Shown: positions 19,777 through 29,216, counted from the stretch's first letter. The stretch is DNA of 64,000 bases from Nitrosomonas sp. Nm166 (GCF_900112825.1 NZ_FONE01000003.1:1-64000); one strand, 5' to 3'. Program-made: numbers and translations. The notes: generated from the sequence alone by a model not told the origin.

Positions 19777-21310
19777 GATCTTGCGCAAAGGGTAGAGAAA
19801 AATGAAACTTAGCACCTGGCTTGGCATCAGAATCTAACCAGAGTTGACCACCGTTGACTTCAATCAGTGCGCGACTGATTGCAAGTCCCATACCGATACC
19901 CGTCGGCTTGGTTGTAAAAAAAGGGTCAAAGATGCGCTCAGCCATGATTTGGTCGAGACCCGGCCCATTATCCTGTATTGTCACTAGGGCTGCGTTAGTT
20001 TCGGCCAGGGTTTGTACCATGGTTGTAATCGTTAAAGTAGGTGAATCTGCTGTATGCATGGCTTCAGCAGCATTCCTGAATAGATTTAGCAAAGCTTTTT
20101 GTATTTGAGTGTAATTACATTGAACAGCAGGGAGATCCTTCTCCAAATGGAGCACTGGATAAAATCCTTGATAGCTGTCATTGCGCACAATGTTCAGTGT
20201 TTCGCATATGATATCGTTAAGATTTAACTGCTCGGTTACCAATTCACCTTTCTGTAGAAAAGCAAGCAATTCGTGCAGGCTGCGGCCAGCGCGCTGTGCT
20301 TGTTCTACACAGCCTTGTAGTGCTCTTTTTAAGTGATCAGGAAAAACATTATCACTGTCGATTGCATGCAATACCACTTCTCCATAAGCAGAAATTGCGG
20401 CCAGTGGTTGATTAAGCTCATGGGCAATTGCAGAGGCTGTGATTGCTGCTACTTGTTGTTTAAAAATCTTTTCTGTTTCATCACGCTGCGCTTGCAGCTT
20501 TTTCTGGAGATTTTTCTGTTCTGTGACATCCCGTGTAACGCCTATCAATCGATTGGGACGTCCGGCTTCGAAATATACCCGTCCCCTTGCAGATATCCAA
20601 CATTCAGTACCATTGGCAGGGTTGATAATGCGATATTCCGCTTTAAATTCTCCGTTACTGCTGGGATCCATTGCTGTATCGATAGCAGCTTGTCTCGCCG
20701 TACGATCTTCCGGATGTATTGAGGCTACGAATTCTTCATAACTGATGGTTTTCCCAGAATGCTTACCCCACAATATACGCATCTGTTCATCCCAATAAAC
20801 GATATTTCGTTTGAAGTCGTAGTCAAAAATCCCTAAGCCTGCTGCCTGCTTGGCCAAACGCAGGCGCTCTTCACTGGCCCGAAGTGCTTCCTCCGCGTCG
20901 AGATGCCGATGAGCTATATTAAATATAACAAGAACATAGAGTTGTTGCCCCGCTTTTAGGAAGCTAAAGCTGATATCCAACAATATTTCCTTGCCATCGC
21001 GGCTTAGGGCCACAAGTTCATTGACAACACTTTTGGAGCTTTTTTTCGGTCTGTTTAAAAAAAGCTCTTGATGGTACCGATATTGCTTCCGATACCGGGG
21101 CATTATAAGCATTTCAATCGCTAATCCATTTAGCTCATCTGCAGAATAACCAAGCAATTGTTGCGCAGCTGGATTTGTCACTATGATCTGACCAGAATCT
21201 TCAGTCAACAGCATTGCCTCCGCTGCCACATCGAATAATGTTCGAAAATTTAATTTTTTGAGGGCATCGATCAAGTGATTTTTCCTGCTGCTGAACTGGA
21301 TAGGTAACAT
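19769..21310 (-). CDS. PAS-domain sensor histidine kinase (FixL-like)
   Basis: A 513-residue kinase with no membrane segment, so probably cytoplasmic. Two PAS domains (about 20-130 and 145-265, the second ending in the PAC-like IGVTRDVTEQK) are followed by a dimerisation/phosphoacceptor helix with the H box AIAHELNQPLAAIS (His near residue 297) and an ATPase domain with N box (LFRNAAEAM), G1 (DNGPGLD) and G2 (GIGMGLAIS). The ELNQPL word is typical of FixL/TodS-type kinases that pair with FixJ-like regulators, as here. Whether a PAS domain binds haem or another ligand cannot be seen. Confidence 0.92.
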   Translation of the reverse strand: MLPIQFSSRKNHLIDALKKLNFRTLFDVAAEAMLLTEDSGQIIVTNPAAQQLLGYSADELNGLAIEMLIMPRYRKQYRYHQELFLNRPKKSSKSVVNELVALSRDGKEILLDISFSFLKAGQQLYVLVIFNIAHRHLDAEEALRASEERLRLAKQAAGLGIFDYDFKRNIVYWDEQMRILWGKHSGKTISYEEFVASIHPEDRTARQAAIDTAMDPSSNGEFKAEYRIINPANGTECWISARGRVYFEAGRPNRLIGVTRDVTEQKNLQKKLQAQRDETEKIFKQQVAAITASAIAHELNQPLAAISAYGEVVLHAIDSDNVFPDHLKRALQGCVEQAQRAGRSLHELLAFLQKGELVTEQLNLNDIICETLNIVRNDSYQGFYPVLHLEKDLPAVQCNYTQIQKALLNLFRNAAEAMHTADSPTLTITTMVQTLAETNAALVTIQDNGPGLDQIMAERIFDPFFTTKPTGIGMGLAISRALIEVNGGQLWLDSDAKPGAKFHFSLPFAQDHA

Positions 21311-21373
21311 GGTAAAGCTTACGATAAAAACAAATTATTTTCTACAAGTGTGTTGATAAATAAGGGGTTGCAC

Positions 21374-21420
21374 TTACGTGTCAACACGAATATTGCCACA
21401 CGCTATTCTCTTGTAGGATT
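21374..21420 (+). promoter_or_regulatory. Shared promoter element, copy 1 (upstream of SbtA cluster)
   Basis: TTACGTGTCAACACGAAT contains the perfect inverted repeat CGTGT-CA-ACACG. It is followed, ten bases past the shared AATATTG word, by CTATTCTCTTGTAG. The TATTCT at 21404-21409 would serve as a -10 box, leaving the palindrome over the -35 position, the layout of class II activation. A second copy with identical spacing lies at 23321. This copy sits in the divergent region between the sensor-kinase gene and the SbtA cluster. Confidence 0.6.
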
Positions 21421-21548
21421 TGCAAGGTAGGGAATATGACACAAGCTTATCTATCTTTTTTATTTGATTATTTATTACCTACTTACGATATCTGATGTGT
21501 TGTCTTCGCTATGTTACGTTAAAACTTTCAACAGTTTGGAGAAATGAA

Positions 21549-21659
21549 ATGAACAAAAAAACATTAGCTTACGGATATATTCTGACCGAAGTTAAAGCAA
21601 GTCACAATACGGCGTTCGAAGAGATGCCACGTAAGGTTCTTCCTGTTTATCTATTTTAA
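21549..21659 (+). CDS. Small 36-residue peptide ahead of sbtA
   Basis: A short open frame (MNKKTLAYGYILTEVKASH, then NTAFEEMPRKVLPVYLF) with a strong ribosome binding site (TTGGAG, 8 to 13 bases upstream) and a stop 13 bases before the sbtA ATG. No known family. It lies downstream of the shared promoter element and upstream of sbtA, so it could be a leader peptide or a small membrane-associated subunit; the sequence alone does not decide, and it may also be non-coding leader. Confidence 0.4.
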   Translation: MNKKTLAYGYILTEVKASHNTAFEEMPRKVLPVYLF

Positions 21660-21672
21660 GAGGAATATCACC

Positions 21673-22665
21673 ATGTCATTGTCCAGCCTTCTCGTACCGG
21701 CGATACTATTCTTCGCACTGGGTATGCTTGCCTGTCTCATCAAGTCAGATCTGAAATTCCCGCCCGACATGCATAAGATGATTGTTATCTACTTGCTGGT
21801 TGGTATCGGGCTCCATGGCGGCAAGGAGCTTGCCGCAGCAAACATGGGAGATGCTCTCTCCGCCGTATGGGCAGCGCTAGCGTTTGGCGTTGTACTGCCC
21901 ATCATTGCTTACATCATCTTGCGGGCGCTCGGGAAAATAGATCCTCTGAATGCCGCAGCCATTTCCGCGCACTACGGCTCGGTGAGCGCAGGCACCTATA
22001 TGACTGCGGTTGCATTCCTAGGGGGCATCGGCGTGACGTATGAGGCTTATCCCGTGATCATGCTGGCGATCATGGAATCACCTGCAATCATGATTGGCCT
22101 GGTGCTTGCCGGCTATTCCCGAAGAATCCTGGGTGGGGCGTCCAAAGCTGACAAAGGGATGATGAAGCATCTGATAATTGATGCCTTTACCAACGGCAGT
22201 ATTTTGTTGCTGTTTGGTTCTATGGTAATTGGTTGGGTTATTTCTGAGCCAAGCTACAAAAAAATTGAGCCTTTCTTTGAACTCATTTTTATGGGCGCAT
22301 TATGTATATTCCTGTGTGATATGGGGATGGAAGCCGGTAAAAGATTGTCGGAGTTCAAGTCTGTAGGCGTTTTCCTAGTTACTTTTGGCATCGTTATGCC
22401 TTTAATTGGCGCGATATCCGGGCTATTCGTGGGCCACTTTCTCTTGGGATATTCCATAGGTGGTATCACGTTGGTAACAGTACTGGCGGCCAGTTGCTCC
22501 TATATCGCGGTTCCACCAGCGATGCGTCTTGCGGTGCCTGAGGCTAATCCGTCGTTCTATCTGACTTTATCGCTCGGGGTTACTTTCCCGTTTAACGTGG
22601 TGGTGGGTATTCCCATGTATTACGCGGCTGCCCAGTACTTGCACGCAACTTATTATCCATGGTGA
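21673..22665 (+). CDS. sbtA: SbtA-type sodium-dependent bicarbonate transporter
   Basis: A 330-residue inner-membrane permease of the SbtA family, which in cyanobacteria imports bicarbonate with sodium. About ten helices are arranged in two halves. Conserved words are ISAHYGSVSAGTY, IMLAIMESPAI, AASCSYIAVPPAMRLAVPEA and SLGVTFPFNVVVGIP. An AGAGGAAT ribosome binding site precedes the ATG. A PII-like gene follows 230 bases later on the same strand, matching the SbtA-SbtB pairing known from other bacteria, in which the PII-like partner gates the transporter. For an autotroph this would supply inorganic carbon; transport substrate is inferred from family. Confidence 0.88.
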   Translation: MSLSSLLVPAILFFALGMLACLIKSDLKFPPDMHKMIVIYLLVGIGLHGGKELAAANMGDALSAVWAALAFGVVLPIIAYIILRALGKIDPLNAAAISAHYGSVSAGTYMTAVAFLGGIGVTYEAYPVIMLAIMESPAIMIGLVLAGYSRRILGGASKADKGMMKHLIIDAFTNGSILLLFGSMVIGWVISEPSYKKIEPFFELIFMGALCIFLCDMGMEAGKRLSEFKSVGVFLVTFGIVMPLIGAISGLFVGHFLLGYSIGGITLVTVLAASCSYIAVPPAMRLAVPEANPSFYLTLSLGVTFPFNVVVGIPMYYAAAQYLHATYYPW

Positions 22666-22897
22666 TTGATTACGCGGCTGCCTAGCATTTATTAGATCTT
22701 TTGTTATGAATGTAATGCTGCGAAATATCAAGTGTGGTGCCAGAAGAAGTGCAGCCGCGATACTCGCCTGATAGCAGCAATAAAAGTGAGAAGCTTACTT
22801 ATTTAAATGTGTACCACTTATTGAAATTTCTCAGGATAGCTTCTAATACTTACTGGAGTGTTTATCCTGATTAGATATAAATATTTTGGAGAAAATC

Positions 22898-23227
22898 ATG
22901 GCACTAGGACCAGAAATCTTAAAATCAATGAAACGGATTGAGATCGTTATTAACGAAGAGTCACTAGATACTCTGATCGAACTGTTTCGACATGCCAATG
23001 TGCGTGGCTACACGGTCATCAAAAGGGCGGGCGGCCTCGGATCAACCGGTGAGCGTGACCCGGATGACTACGTTTTTGAGCAACCTAATGCTGTAATGGT
23101 TATCGCCTGCGAAGAAAATCAGGCTGAGAAGATTATCATGACGCTTCATCCCAAGCTGAAGGATTTTGGAGGAATGTGCTTGATGTCCGATTGTCAGTGG
23201 ATCTTAGGACCGGCAGTTTCCTACTGA
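22898..23227 (+). CDS. PII-like regulator of the SbtB/CPII group
   Basis: A 109-residue PII-fold protein. The T-loop region reads YTVIKRAGGLGSTGERDPDD and the C-terminus carries MCLMSDCQW with two cysteines. PII-like partners of SbtA bind adenine nucleotides and signal energy or carbon state; this one probably controls the transporter encoded upstream. The ATG at 22898 was chosen because TTGGAGAAA directly precedes it; a TTG at 22886 would place the start inside that site. A second, diverged copy of the family lies at 56574-56894. Confidence 0.82.
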   Translation: MALGPEILKSMKRIEIVINEESLDTLIELFRHANVRGYTVIKRAGGLGSTGERDPDDYVFEQPNAVMVIACEENQAEKIIMTLHPKLKDFGGMCLMSDCQWILGPAVSY

Positions 23228-23320
23228 ACTGGGTGAATAGGGAACAAGCCTGAAGTAATCTAATTCTAAAGATCAAACTGAATTCCGGATTACAAATCTA
23301 TTGATATTAAAGGCTTGTTC

Positions 23321-23367
23321 TTACGTATCCACACGAATATTGTTGCTTTCTATTCTCTAGTAGTATT
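23321..23367 (+). promoter_or_regulatory. Shared promoter element, copy 2 (upstream of 23431 gene)
   Basis: TTACGTATCCACACGAAT followed by CTATTCTCTAGTAG matches copy 1 at 21374 with the same spacing. The 21-base operator part differs at two positions and the TATTCT region at one in 14, while the seven bases between them differ freely, as expected for two contact regions under selection. TATTCT lies at 23351-23356. The next gene starts at 23431. Confidence 0.6.
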
Positions 23368-23430
23368 GAGAAAGGCTTAATAACCTATCTGGAATTATAT
23401 GAACCCAATCATAAAGGAAGAGGTAATCGT

Positions 23431-23646
23431 ATGAATTGGAAGAATGTTCAAATTACCTGCTGGACGGTCTTTTTCATTATTGGATGCTTCTTATGGGGAA
23501 GACATCTGTTTGCTACAGAAACAGGCAATGTGGAAACAAAAGAAACTGATAAATCATCAATTAACAGAAAGAATATTATTCTCACTGTGGCTCCATTCGA
23601 ACCAGTAGAAAGAGAAAGTCCCGGACGTTTTCCGGGTGATTTCTGA
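23431..23646 (+). CDS. Small membrane-anchored or exported protein, unknown function
   Basis: A 71-residue protein with one hydrophobic segment (about 9-26, ITCWTVFFIIGCFLWGRHLF) that is either a signal peptide, possibly cleaved after FATE, or an anchor. The rest is polar and ends FEPVERESPGRFPGDF. AAAGGAAGAGG ahead of the ATG is a strong ribosome binding site. No family recognised. Its upstream region carries copy 2 of the shared promoter element, so it is probably expressed together with the SbtA cluster. Confidence 0.55.
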   Translation: MNWKNVQITCWTVFFIIGCFLWGRHLFATETGNVETKETDKSSINRKNIILTVAPFEPVERESPGRFPGDF

Positions 23647-23685
23647 TTCCGAAATCATCATTTCTCGGACGCTCAAGGTCACGAA

Positions 23686-23828
23686 GGAAGCTCTGAATAA
23701 GCCGTCGAGCGAGATGAGGTGCAAGGCAGACGGAGCGCAGGAAATAAGGCATATCAGATAGATAGACGAATTTCCGAGCACCGCCTAACGCAGCAACTCA
23801 CTTGCGCAGACACTTATTCAGAGCTTCC
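23686..23828. repeat. Palindromic element, family A, copy 1 (MITE-like)
   Basis: A 143-bp element bounded by the perfect 16-bp inverted repeat GGAAGCTCTGAATAAG. No coding capacity. A second copy lies in opposite orientation at 56985-57124; by eye about nine of ten bases match, and it includes the inner words CAGATAGATAGA and ACTCACTTGCGCAGACA. It lies in the gap between the 23431 gene and the 1074-residue membrane-protein gene. Confidence 0.9.
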
Positions 23829-24088
23829 TTAATTAATCGTGACCTGCTATGAACTAATGCAGATGTGTATATCTTTCAATTAAATGAAGGTAATAGGCTC
23901 AAAAAATTAAACTTGTTTACCACGGGCTTTAGCTATTTGCTAAGCCTGTGGGGCAATTTGGACTCTGAAATCGAATCTATATACCAGTTTGGGGAACTCA
24001 AAATAACGTATCGTATTTTGCGCACTGTCTTTCCTCTAATCTTCTTAATCCCAACAGGCAGCCAATCCAATAACGCCTACTCTCTGGT

Positions 24089-27000
24089 TTACTCAAACAT
24101 TTTCAGATATTCTCCTGCGGTAAGACCCACGGAAGCTACGATCAATAAAAATACCCTCATTACAGGCTGCTCCAGCATGGGCTGAAAAGCGCCCTGATCG
24201 TTGTTATTTATTTTTTCAATCACTGCCTCCACTTCTGTTTTACTAAAGCCATAATTAACCAAGTTTTCAGCCCTCTCAATGATGGCAGATTTAAGCCTTT
24301 TTGCTTCATTTCTGATCATAAACCCGGAAAAAATAAGCATGGAGATACTTGCAGCAAACGTGATACTTTTGCTCAGTGGGAAGTCCTGGTTGTCAAAATA
24401 AGTTGTTCCAGCAATCAGCACCAATAGAATACAAAGCATTGGATAATAAATAAGTTTGTCCACTGCCCTTGTTCTTTCTGCAACTAAAATAATCATTTTT
24501 TCGAGTAATACGAGCGGTTTTAGCTCATTCTTTTCCTGGTCATTTAGAAGTAGAAGTGGGAGTGACTTATAAACGAGCAAGGGATGTTTTTTGCGCAGCT
24601 TTCTTATCCAATAAAAGTTAAGCCTCACAGCGTCCAACACAAGAAATATCAGCAGCATGATGACTATAAAACTCATTATCCCTGCAAGCCAATCTAAAAA
24701 ACATGTGAATTCGCCACGGCATGGCTGTGGCCCTGAAGGTAACAGATAAAAAAGGATCGTTTCAATGATCGCAAAGAACAGCCACATCATGAGCACTCGA
24801 GCCGAACGCCACTTCAGCCGGCCAAGGTCGAAATATTCTTCCCACAATCCTTTTTTATAATTGCGGCTCTCTAGCTTAATGAGTTTGCGGCATGAATCTT
24901 TAGTTGGATTTTTTCCATCGTGGTAGCAATTATCTTTCTCTATCCAATGTGAAACTGCCCAATCATTAGCTATTCCTGTACGTTCTATTAAAATATATAA
25001 AACTGTAATGAGGAAAAGAGCTGCAAGGCACTGCTCAATAGGGAAATCAACAGGATTTTTATCATTTACTATATAAACGCAGCTACTGATAATAAAAAAA
25101 ACAAAAATGAGTAACTTTTTTAAGAAAAAAGGATCATCTTTGGTGTTGTTATTAACAGGTTTAGGTTTACTCAAAGTATTTTTAATGAAGCTGACTATCT
25201 TTTCAAAGCCTTCTTTTATGGTCAAAGGCTCACGGTAGGGAATTAATGTTTTTAAATGCTCATGCTTCGTAAAGTGCTTTTTGTTCAAGCGATCAAAATT
25301 CTTTTCCAATATACATACTGCAATCAGAATTAAAAAAACTGCTAGTGAGATTGCAATGATACGTACCAATATGGCGGGCCAAAGACTGATGCCCTCTGTG
25401 AAACTGAGTGGTTCACCAGAACTTATAGCAAGCCACGCAAGAGAAAATACTACACCGGCAGTAAGGCATAACCACAAAATTAAAATGAGCGAATGTGGGT
25501 GGAATTGAAAAGGTAGTAATATCAGCACCACTATAATTCCCAATAAGAGCCAATATTTCTTTTTAACTTGCTCCTGTCTGTCGTCTTCAGGGTGAATACT
25601 CTTTTTCTCTTTATCTTGCTGCTGTCTGTCGTCTTCAGGATGAATACTCTTTTTCTCTTTATCTTGCTGCTGTCTGTCGTCTTCAGGATGAATCTTTTCA
25701 CTTTCAGTCAAAGGCTCCATGCGGACAGAGCCTTTTCGGCCAACTTCAAAAACCAAAGACGGAATATCTGCATTTTCTGGTAACTTTTTTAAGGTATTGA
25801 TTGTATTATAATAAATGTCTGTCTGCCGGCTATCCCGGAAGGCTGGAATGTGCTTCTGATAATCTTTATTAAGTCGCAGGTCAAAATGCGAAGCAACAAC
25901 CAGGTTCCGAGTCCAGCGCCAACGCTGCGGATGAAACATCTGCGCATCTAGATTCGTTGTGAATACTGGTATATGCGGCATTTCCGTGCGTAGAGCTTGA
26001 AGAATGACCAGCTTGTCATAGATATCACTGCCGAAAATGACTACCGCTTTTACGCCTTTGACGCGTTCTTTCAAATCGATACCGTCACGGGTTTCTTTAA
26101 TTTGCTTGGCCAGGCGATGTAAGTAGTCATATTGCGTCGGACCAACGGGTGGATTATGCAAATCATCCTTAGAAAAGCGATCATTCAATTTCTTGGCTGT
26201 TTGATGATCTTCAGCTTTGTGGTGTTTATCAATTACCTGCTGATAGGCATCCAGACCCTTTAGATAGTAAAAATTTTGTTTCTCACATAAGTCATCTTGA
26301 GCATTCGGGTCACGACGTTCTATTTGATTAAAAAATGATTTACAAAATTTTTCCAACAGGCTGTGCGTCTTTTCTGAACCCTGTTCAGTAATGATGGCTA
26401 TTTCAGATGATTTTTTGATACCACGCCAGTCAAGTTCTTTAACCAGATCAGTAATTAGTTTTTCAGTTATCCCATCCTTTATCCCATCCTTTTCGTCAAT
26501 CGGCTTTTTAATTTTTACTTTCTCATATTTTTTATATTCTTTTTCGATATCTTCTTTAGTTATCGAACTAACCCAATCAAAAACATATAAATTCTTTACC
26601 CATGCAGCAGCTTTCTTATTCAGATCCTCCGCAAATATTTGAAAAGATTTGCTAGCAGTAACTGCATTACTATCCACCCAAATCAAGATGATGTCGTCTG
26701 GTTTATTTGGGTCTCTATCTGTACCTTCATAGACGAAACGCTCCCAACGCAAACGATATACTTTATTGTCATTATCTTGATTTTTTTTATTGTCTTTACC
26801 TTGATTTTTTTTATTGTCTTTACCCAGATTCTGGATTGAGCAAAAATGCAGGCTGTTAGGCTCTGAGGCTTTGTAGCCGGATTCAATCAGCCCCGCAATT
26901 ACAGCATAACGATGCCTGATGCGAAATTCTTTATTTTCTATGGTATTGGGCCGGACTTTTACTATTGATGCCAGCAACTCTACGGGCTTTTTTTCCTTTG

Positions 27001-27313
27001 TCTTTGTAATGGATTCAATCGCTTCCTCAATTTTCGAATAACATTGACTCTTTTTATCAACCACAGAATTTACTTTTTTATTTTCAAAATTCTCTTCAGC
27101 GCTATGGTTTTGGCCAAAAGGATCCTGCCATAGCCAGCTCTCGTAAGTATTGTCTATAATATGCGTATAGGGTGACTGCATAACTGAAGAATCGAGAGGA
27201 CGGGAGCTCCTGATAGGGTTATCATGCCAAATCAAGAATCCAAACAAGATGAGCAGTGCCAGCCCAGCAAATGCCAAGTCGGGTTCTTTTTGTGTATGTA
27301 TCGGGTCAATCAT
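24089..27313 (-). CDS. Large membrane protein with sensor-like extracytoplasmic domain, unknown function
   Basis: A 1074-residue protein of no named family. A single helix (about 13-29) is followed by a soluble domain of about 500 residues, then about ten helices from residue 585 to the end, with a cytoplasm-sized loop near 830-860. The soluble domain has a fold reminiscent of type 1 periplasmic-binding proteins (SSEIAIITEQGSEKT, KAVVIFGSDIYDKLVILQALR, IPVFTTNLDAQMFHP, RNLVVASHFDL); this is an impression, not a proven match. Charged tandem repeats join the domain to the membrane part. The gene is AT-rich compared with its neighbours, stands alone and has no obvious partner, which suggests horizontal gain. 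It could be a receptor, a transport protein or a defence effector. Confidence 0.75.
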   Translation of the reverse strand: MIDPIHTQKEPDLAFAGLALLILFGFLIWHDNPIRSSRPLDSSVMQSPYTHIIDNTYESWLWQDPFGQNHSAEENFENKKVNSVVDKKSQCYSKIEEAIESITKTKEKKPVELLASIVKVRPNTIENKEFRIRHRYAVIAGLIESGYKASEPNSLHFCSIQNLGKDNKKNQGKDNKKNQDNDNKVYRLRWERFVYEGTDRDPNKPDDIILIWVDSNAVTASKSFQIFAEDLNKKAAAWVKNLYVFDWVSSITKEDIEKEYKKYEKVKIKKPIDEKDGIKDGITEKLITDLVKELDWRGIKKSSEIAIITEQGSEKTHSLLEKFCKSFFNQIERRDPNAQDDLCEKQNFYYLKGLDAYQQVIDKHHKAEDHQTAKKLNDRFSKDDLHNPPVGPTQYDYLHRLAKQIKETRDGIDLKERVKGVKAVVIFGSDIYDKLVILQALRTEMPHIPVFTTNLDAQMFHPQRWRWTRNLVVASHFDLRLNKDYQKHIPAFRDSRQTDIYYNTINTLKKLPENADIPSLVFEVGRKGSVRMEPLTESEKIHPEDDRQQQDKEKKSIHPEDDRQQQDKEKKSIHPEDDRQEQVKKKYWLLLGIIVVLILLPFQFHPHSLILILWLCLTAGVVFSLAWLAISSGEPLSFTEGISLWPAILVRIIAISLAVFLILIAVCILEKNFDRLNKKHFTKHEHLKTLIPYREPLTIKEGFEKIVSFIKNTLSKPKPVNNNTKDDPFFLKKLLIFVFFIISSCVYIVNDKNPVDFPIEQCLAALFLITVLYILIERTGIANDWAVSHWIEKDNCYHDGKNPTKDSCRKLIKLESRNYKKGLWEEYFDLGRLKWRSARVLMMWLFFAIIETILFYLLPSGPQPCRGEFTCFLDWLAGIMSFIVIMLLIFLVLDAVRLNFYWIRKLRKKHPLLVYKSLPLLLLNDQEKNELKPLVLLEKMIILVAERTRAVDKLIYYPMLCILLVLIAGTTYFDNQDFPLSKSITFAASISMLIFSGFMIRNEAKRLKSAIIERAENLVNYGFSKTEVEAVIEKINNNDQGAFQPMLEQPVMRVFLLIVASVGLTAGEYLKMFE
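25574..25693. repeat. 48-bp tandem repeat inside the large membrane-protein gene
   Basis: Two and a half nearly perfect copies of a 48-bp unit encode IHPEDDRQQQDKEKKS on the minus strand. They form a charged linker just before the first helix of the C-terminal membrane region. Copies differ by single bases, so the expansion is recent. Confidence 0.9.
26765..26825. repeat. 24-bp tandem repeat inside the large membrane-protein gene
   Basis: About two and a half copies of a 24-bp unit encode GKDNKKNQ on the minus strand, in the soluble domain. A second, unrelated expansion in the same gene lies at 25574-25693. Confidence 0.85.
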
Positions 27314-27758
27314 CCAGCTTTTCCTTTACTGAATGGGTTGTGATAGAAACAATCTCGGCTGACTAAAAAAATTATTACATTTTTTTGACTAAACGTTCTA
27401 TGGGGTTTCCCTCATAACTTACGGTCTGTGGAATGGTAGGAAACTTTCCGTTCAGCTAGTTTGGCTTGCAGATCTACGTCGTCTTTATGGGTTAGCAGTT
27501 GGTAAAACCGCGTTGATCTGTACCAGTGAACGTTTTCCCGTTATTGATGGGTGAATAAGTTAAATTTTTTATCCTTTGCACTCATATATACTATATAAAA
27601 CAAGTTTCTTATCGCACCGTCGAAATCATAATTTCTGAATAAACGGGTACGAGATATGTGCTTTTCAAACAGAGTCGTGGCAGTAGTTGCCAATGCTATC
27701 AGATAGTTAAAAATATTCTGCTGTAACAGGCCAACCTGCCACTGAGAAGGAGTGCGCC
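27314..27758. other. Intergenic region between the large membrane-protein and catalase genes
   Basis: No gene is supported. Both flanking genes point away from it, so it must hold two divergent promoters. The AT-rich part around 27560-27600 (ATATATACTATATAAAAC) is the best promoter candidate for catalase. A strong ribosome binding site (GAGAAGGAG) precedes the catalase start. Confidence 0.5.
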
Positions 27759-29216
27759 ATGAGTGACAAAAAAAAGTTAACTACCAATGCCGGATGCCCG
27801 GTTGCCCACAATCAAAATGTGATGACTGCTGGACCCTGTGGTCCGCAGCTGTTACAGGATGTATGGTTTCTTGAGAAACTTGCACATTTTGACCGTGAAG
27901 TTATTCCTGAGCGGCGTATCCATGCGAAGGGCTCGGGCGCCTATGGAACCTTTACGGTAACTCATGACATTACCGATTACACACGGGCTAGAATTTTCTC
28001 TGCAATCGGTAAGAAAACGGATTTATTTGCGCGTTTTTCTATTATGTCGGGTGAGCGAGGCGCAGCCGATGCGGAACGGGATATTCGTGGTTTTGCCGTG
28101 AAATTCTACACCGAAGAAGGCAACTGGGATTTGGTCGGCAATAACACACCGGTTTTTTTTCTGCGCGATCCATTGAAATTTCCCGATTTGAATCATGCAG
28201 TGAAACGCGATCCGCGCAGCCACATGCGCAGCGCAAAAAATTTTTGGGATTTTCTAACATTATTACCGGAAGCACTGCATCAAATCACCATTCTCATGAG
28301 TGATCGCGGTATTCCAGCGACATACCGGCATATGCATGGTTTTGGCAGTCATACCTTCAGTTTCATTAATGCCAAAAATGTGCGCTACTGGGTCAAGTTT
28401 CATCTGAAATCGCAGCAAGGTATTCGTAATCTTACCGATAAGGAAGCCGAAGCGATTATCGGAAAAGATCGTGATAGCCATCAGCGCGATCTGTATGAAA
28501 GCCTGGAAAAAGGCGATTTTCCCAGATGGACGATGTACGTGCAGATCATGCCGGAAGAGGATGCTGCTAAAGTTGCCTATCAGCCGTTCGATCTCACCAA
28601 GGTTTGGCCGCATAAAGATTATCCGTTGATCCAGGTCGGGGTTATCGAACTGAACCGTAATCCGGAGAATTTCTTTGCAGAAGTGGAACAGGCGGCTTTC
28701 AGTCCCGCCAATATCGTGCCTGGAATTGGTTTTTCTCCCGACAGAATGTTGCAGGGACGATTGTTTTCATACGGTGATGCCCAGCGTTACCGCCTGGGGG
28801 TGAATCATCATTTGATTCCGGTCAATGCGCCCCGTTGCCCGATGCATAATTATCATCGCGATGGCGCCATGCGTGTGGATGGTAACTTCGGCAGCACGGT
28901 CGGTTACGAGCCCAATAGCCAGGGCGAATGGCAAGAGCAACCTGATTTTGCTGAACCTCCACTGAGTGTGACCCACGCGGCTGATCATTGGAATCATCGG
29001 GAAGATACGGATTATTACTCTCAGCCCGGGGCGCTATTTCGTTTGATGACGCCATTGCAACAGCAGGCTCTGTTTGAAAATACCGCGCGTGCAATGAGCG
29101 GCGTGCCGCGGGAAATTCAGATTCGTCACATTAGTAACTGTTTCAAGGCGGACCCTGCTTATGGTACCGGTATTGCAAAGGAACTGGGTATTGTATCTAG
29201 CGAAGTGCCGAGATAG
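27759..29216 (+). CDS. katA: Monofunctional haem catalase
   Basis: A 485-residue catalase of the small-subunit, clade 3 type that breaks down hydrogen peroxide in the cytoplasm. The essential residues are in place: distal His55 ([12 protein letters not shown]), Asn128 ([11 protein letters not shown]) and the haem-ligand Tyr338 ([14 protein letters not shown]). The length is normal. It stands alone; no OxyR gene is beside it. Its codon use and composition look like the core genome, unlike the AT-rich gene upstream. Confidence 0.95.
   Translation: MSDKKKLTTNAGCPVAHNQNVMTAGPCGPQLLQDVWFLEKLAHFDREVIPERRIHAKGSGAYGTFTVTHDITDYTRARIFSAIGKKTDLFARFSIMSGERGAADAERDIRGFAVKFYTEEGNWDLVGNNTPVFFLRDPLKFPDLNHAVKRDPRSHMRSAKNFWDFLTLLPEALHQITILMSDRGIPATYRHMHGFGSHTFSFINAKNVRYWVKFHLKSQQGIRNLTDKEAEAIIGKDRDSHQRDLYESLEKGDFPRWTMYVQIMPEEDAAKVAYQPFDLTKVWPHKDYPLIQVGVIELNRNPENFFAEVEQAAFSPANIVPGIGFSPDRMLQGRLFSYGDAQRYRLGVNHHLIPVNAPRCPMHNYHRDGAMRVDGNFGSTVGYEPNSQGEWQEQPDFAEPPLSVTHAADHWNHREDTDYYSQPGALFRLMTPLQQQALFENTARAMSGVPREIQIRHISNCFKADPAYGTGIAKELGIVSSEVPR

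Noticed and set aside
23865-24185. A 106-residue plus-strand frame
   Set aside because: It overlaps the 3' end of the large membrane-protein gene on the other strand, and no domain or ribosome binding site was seen.
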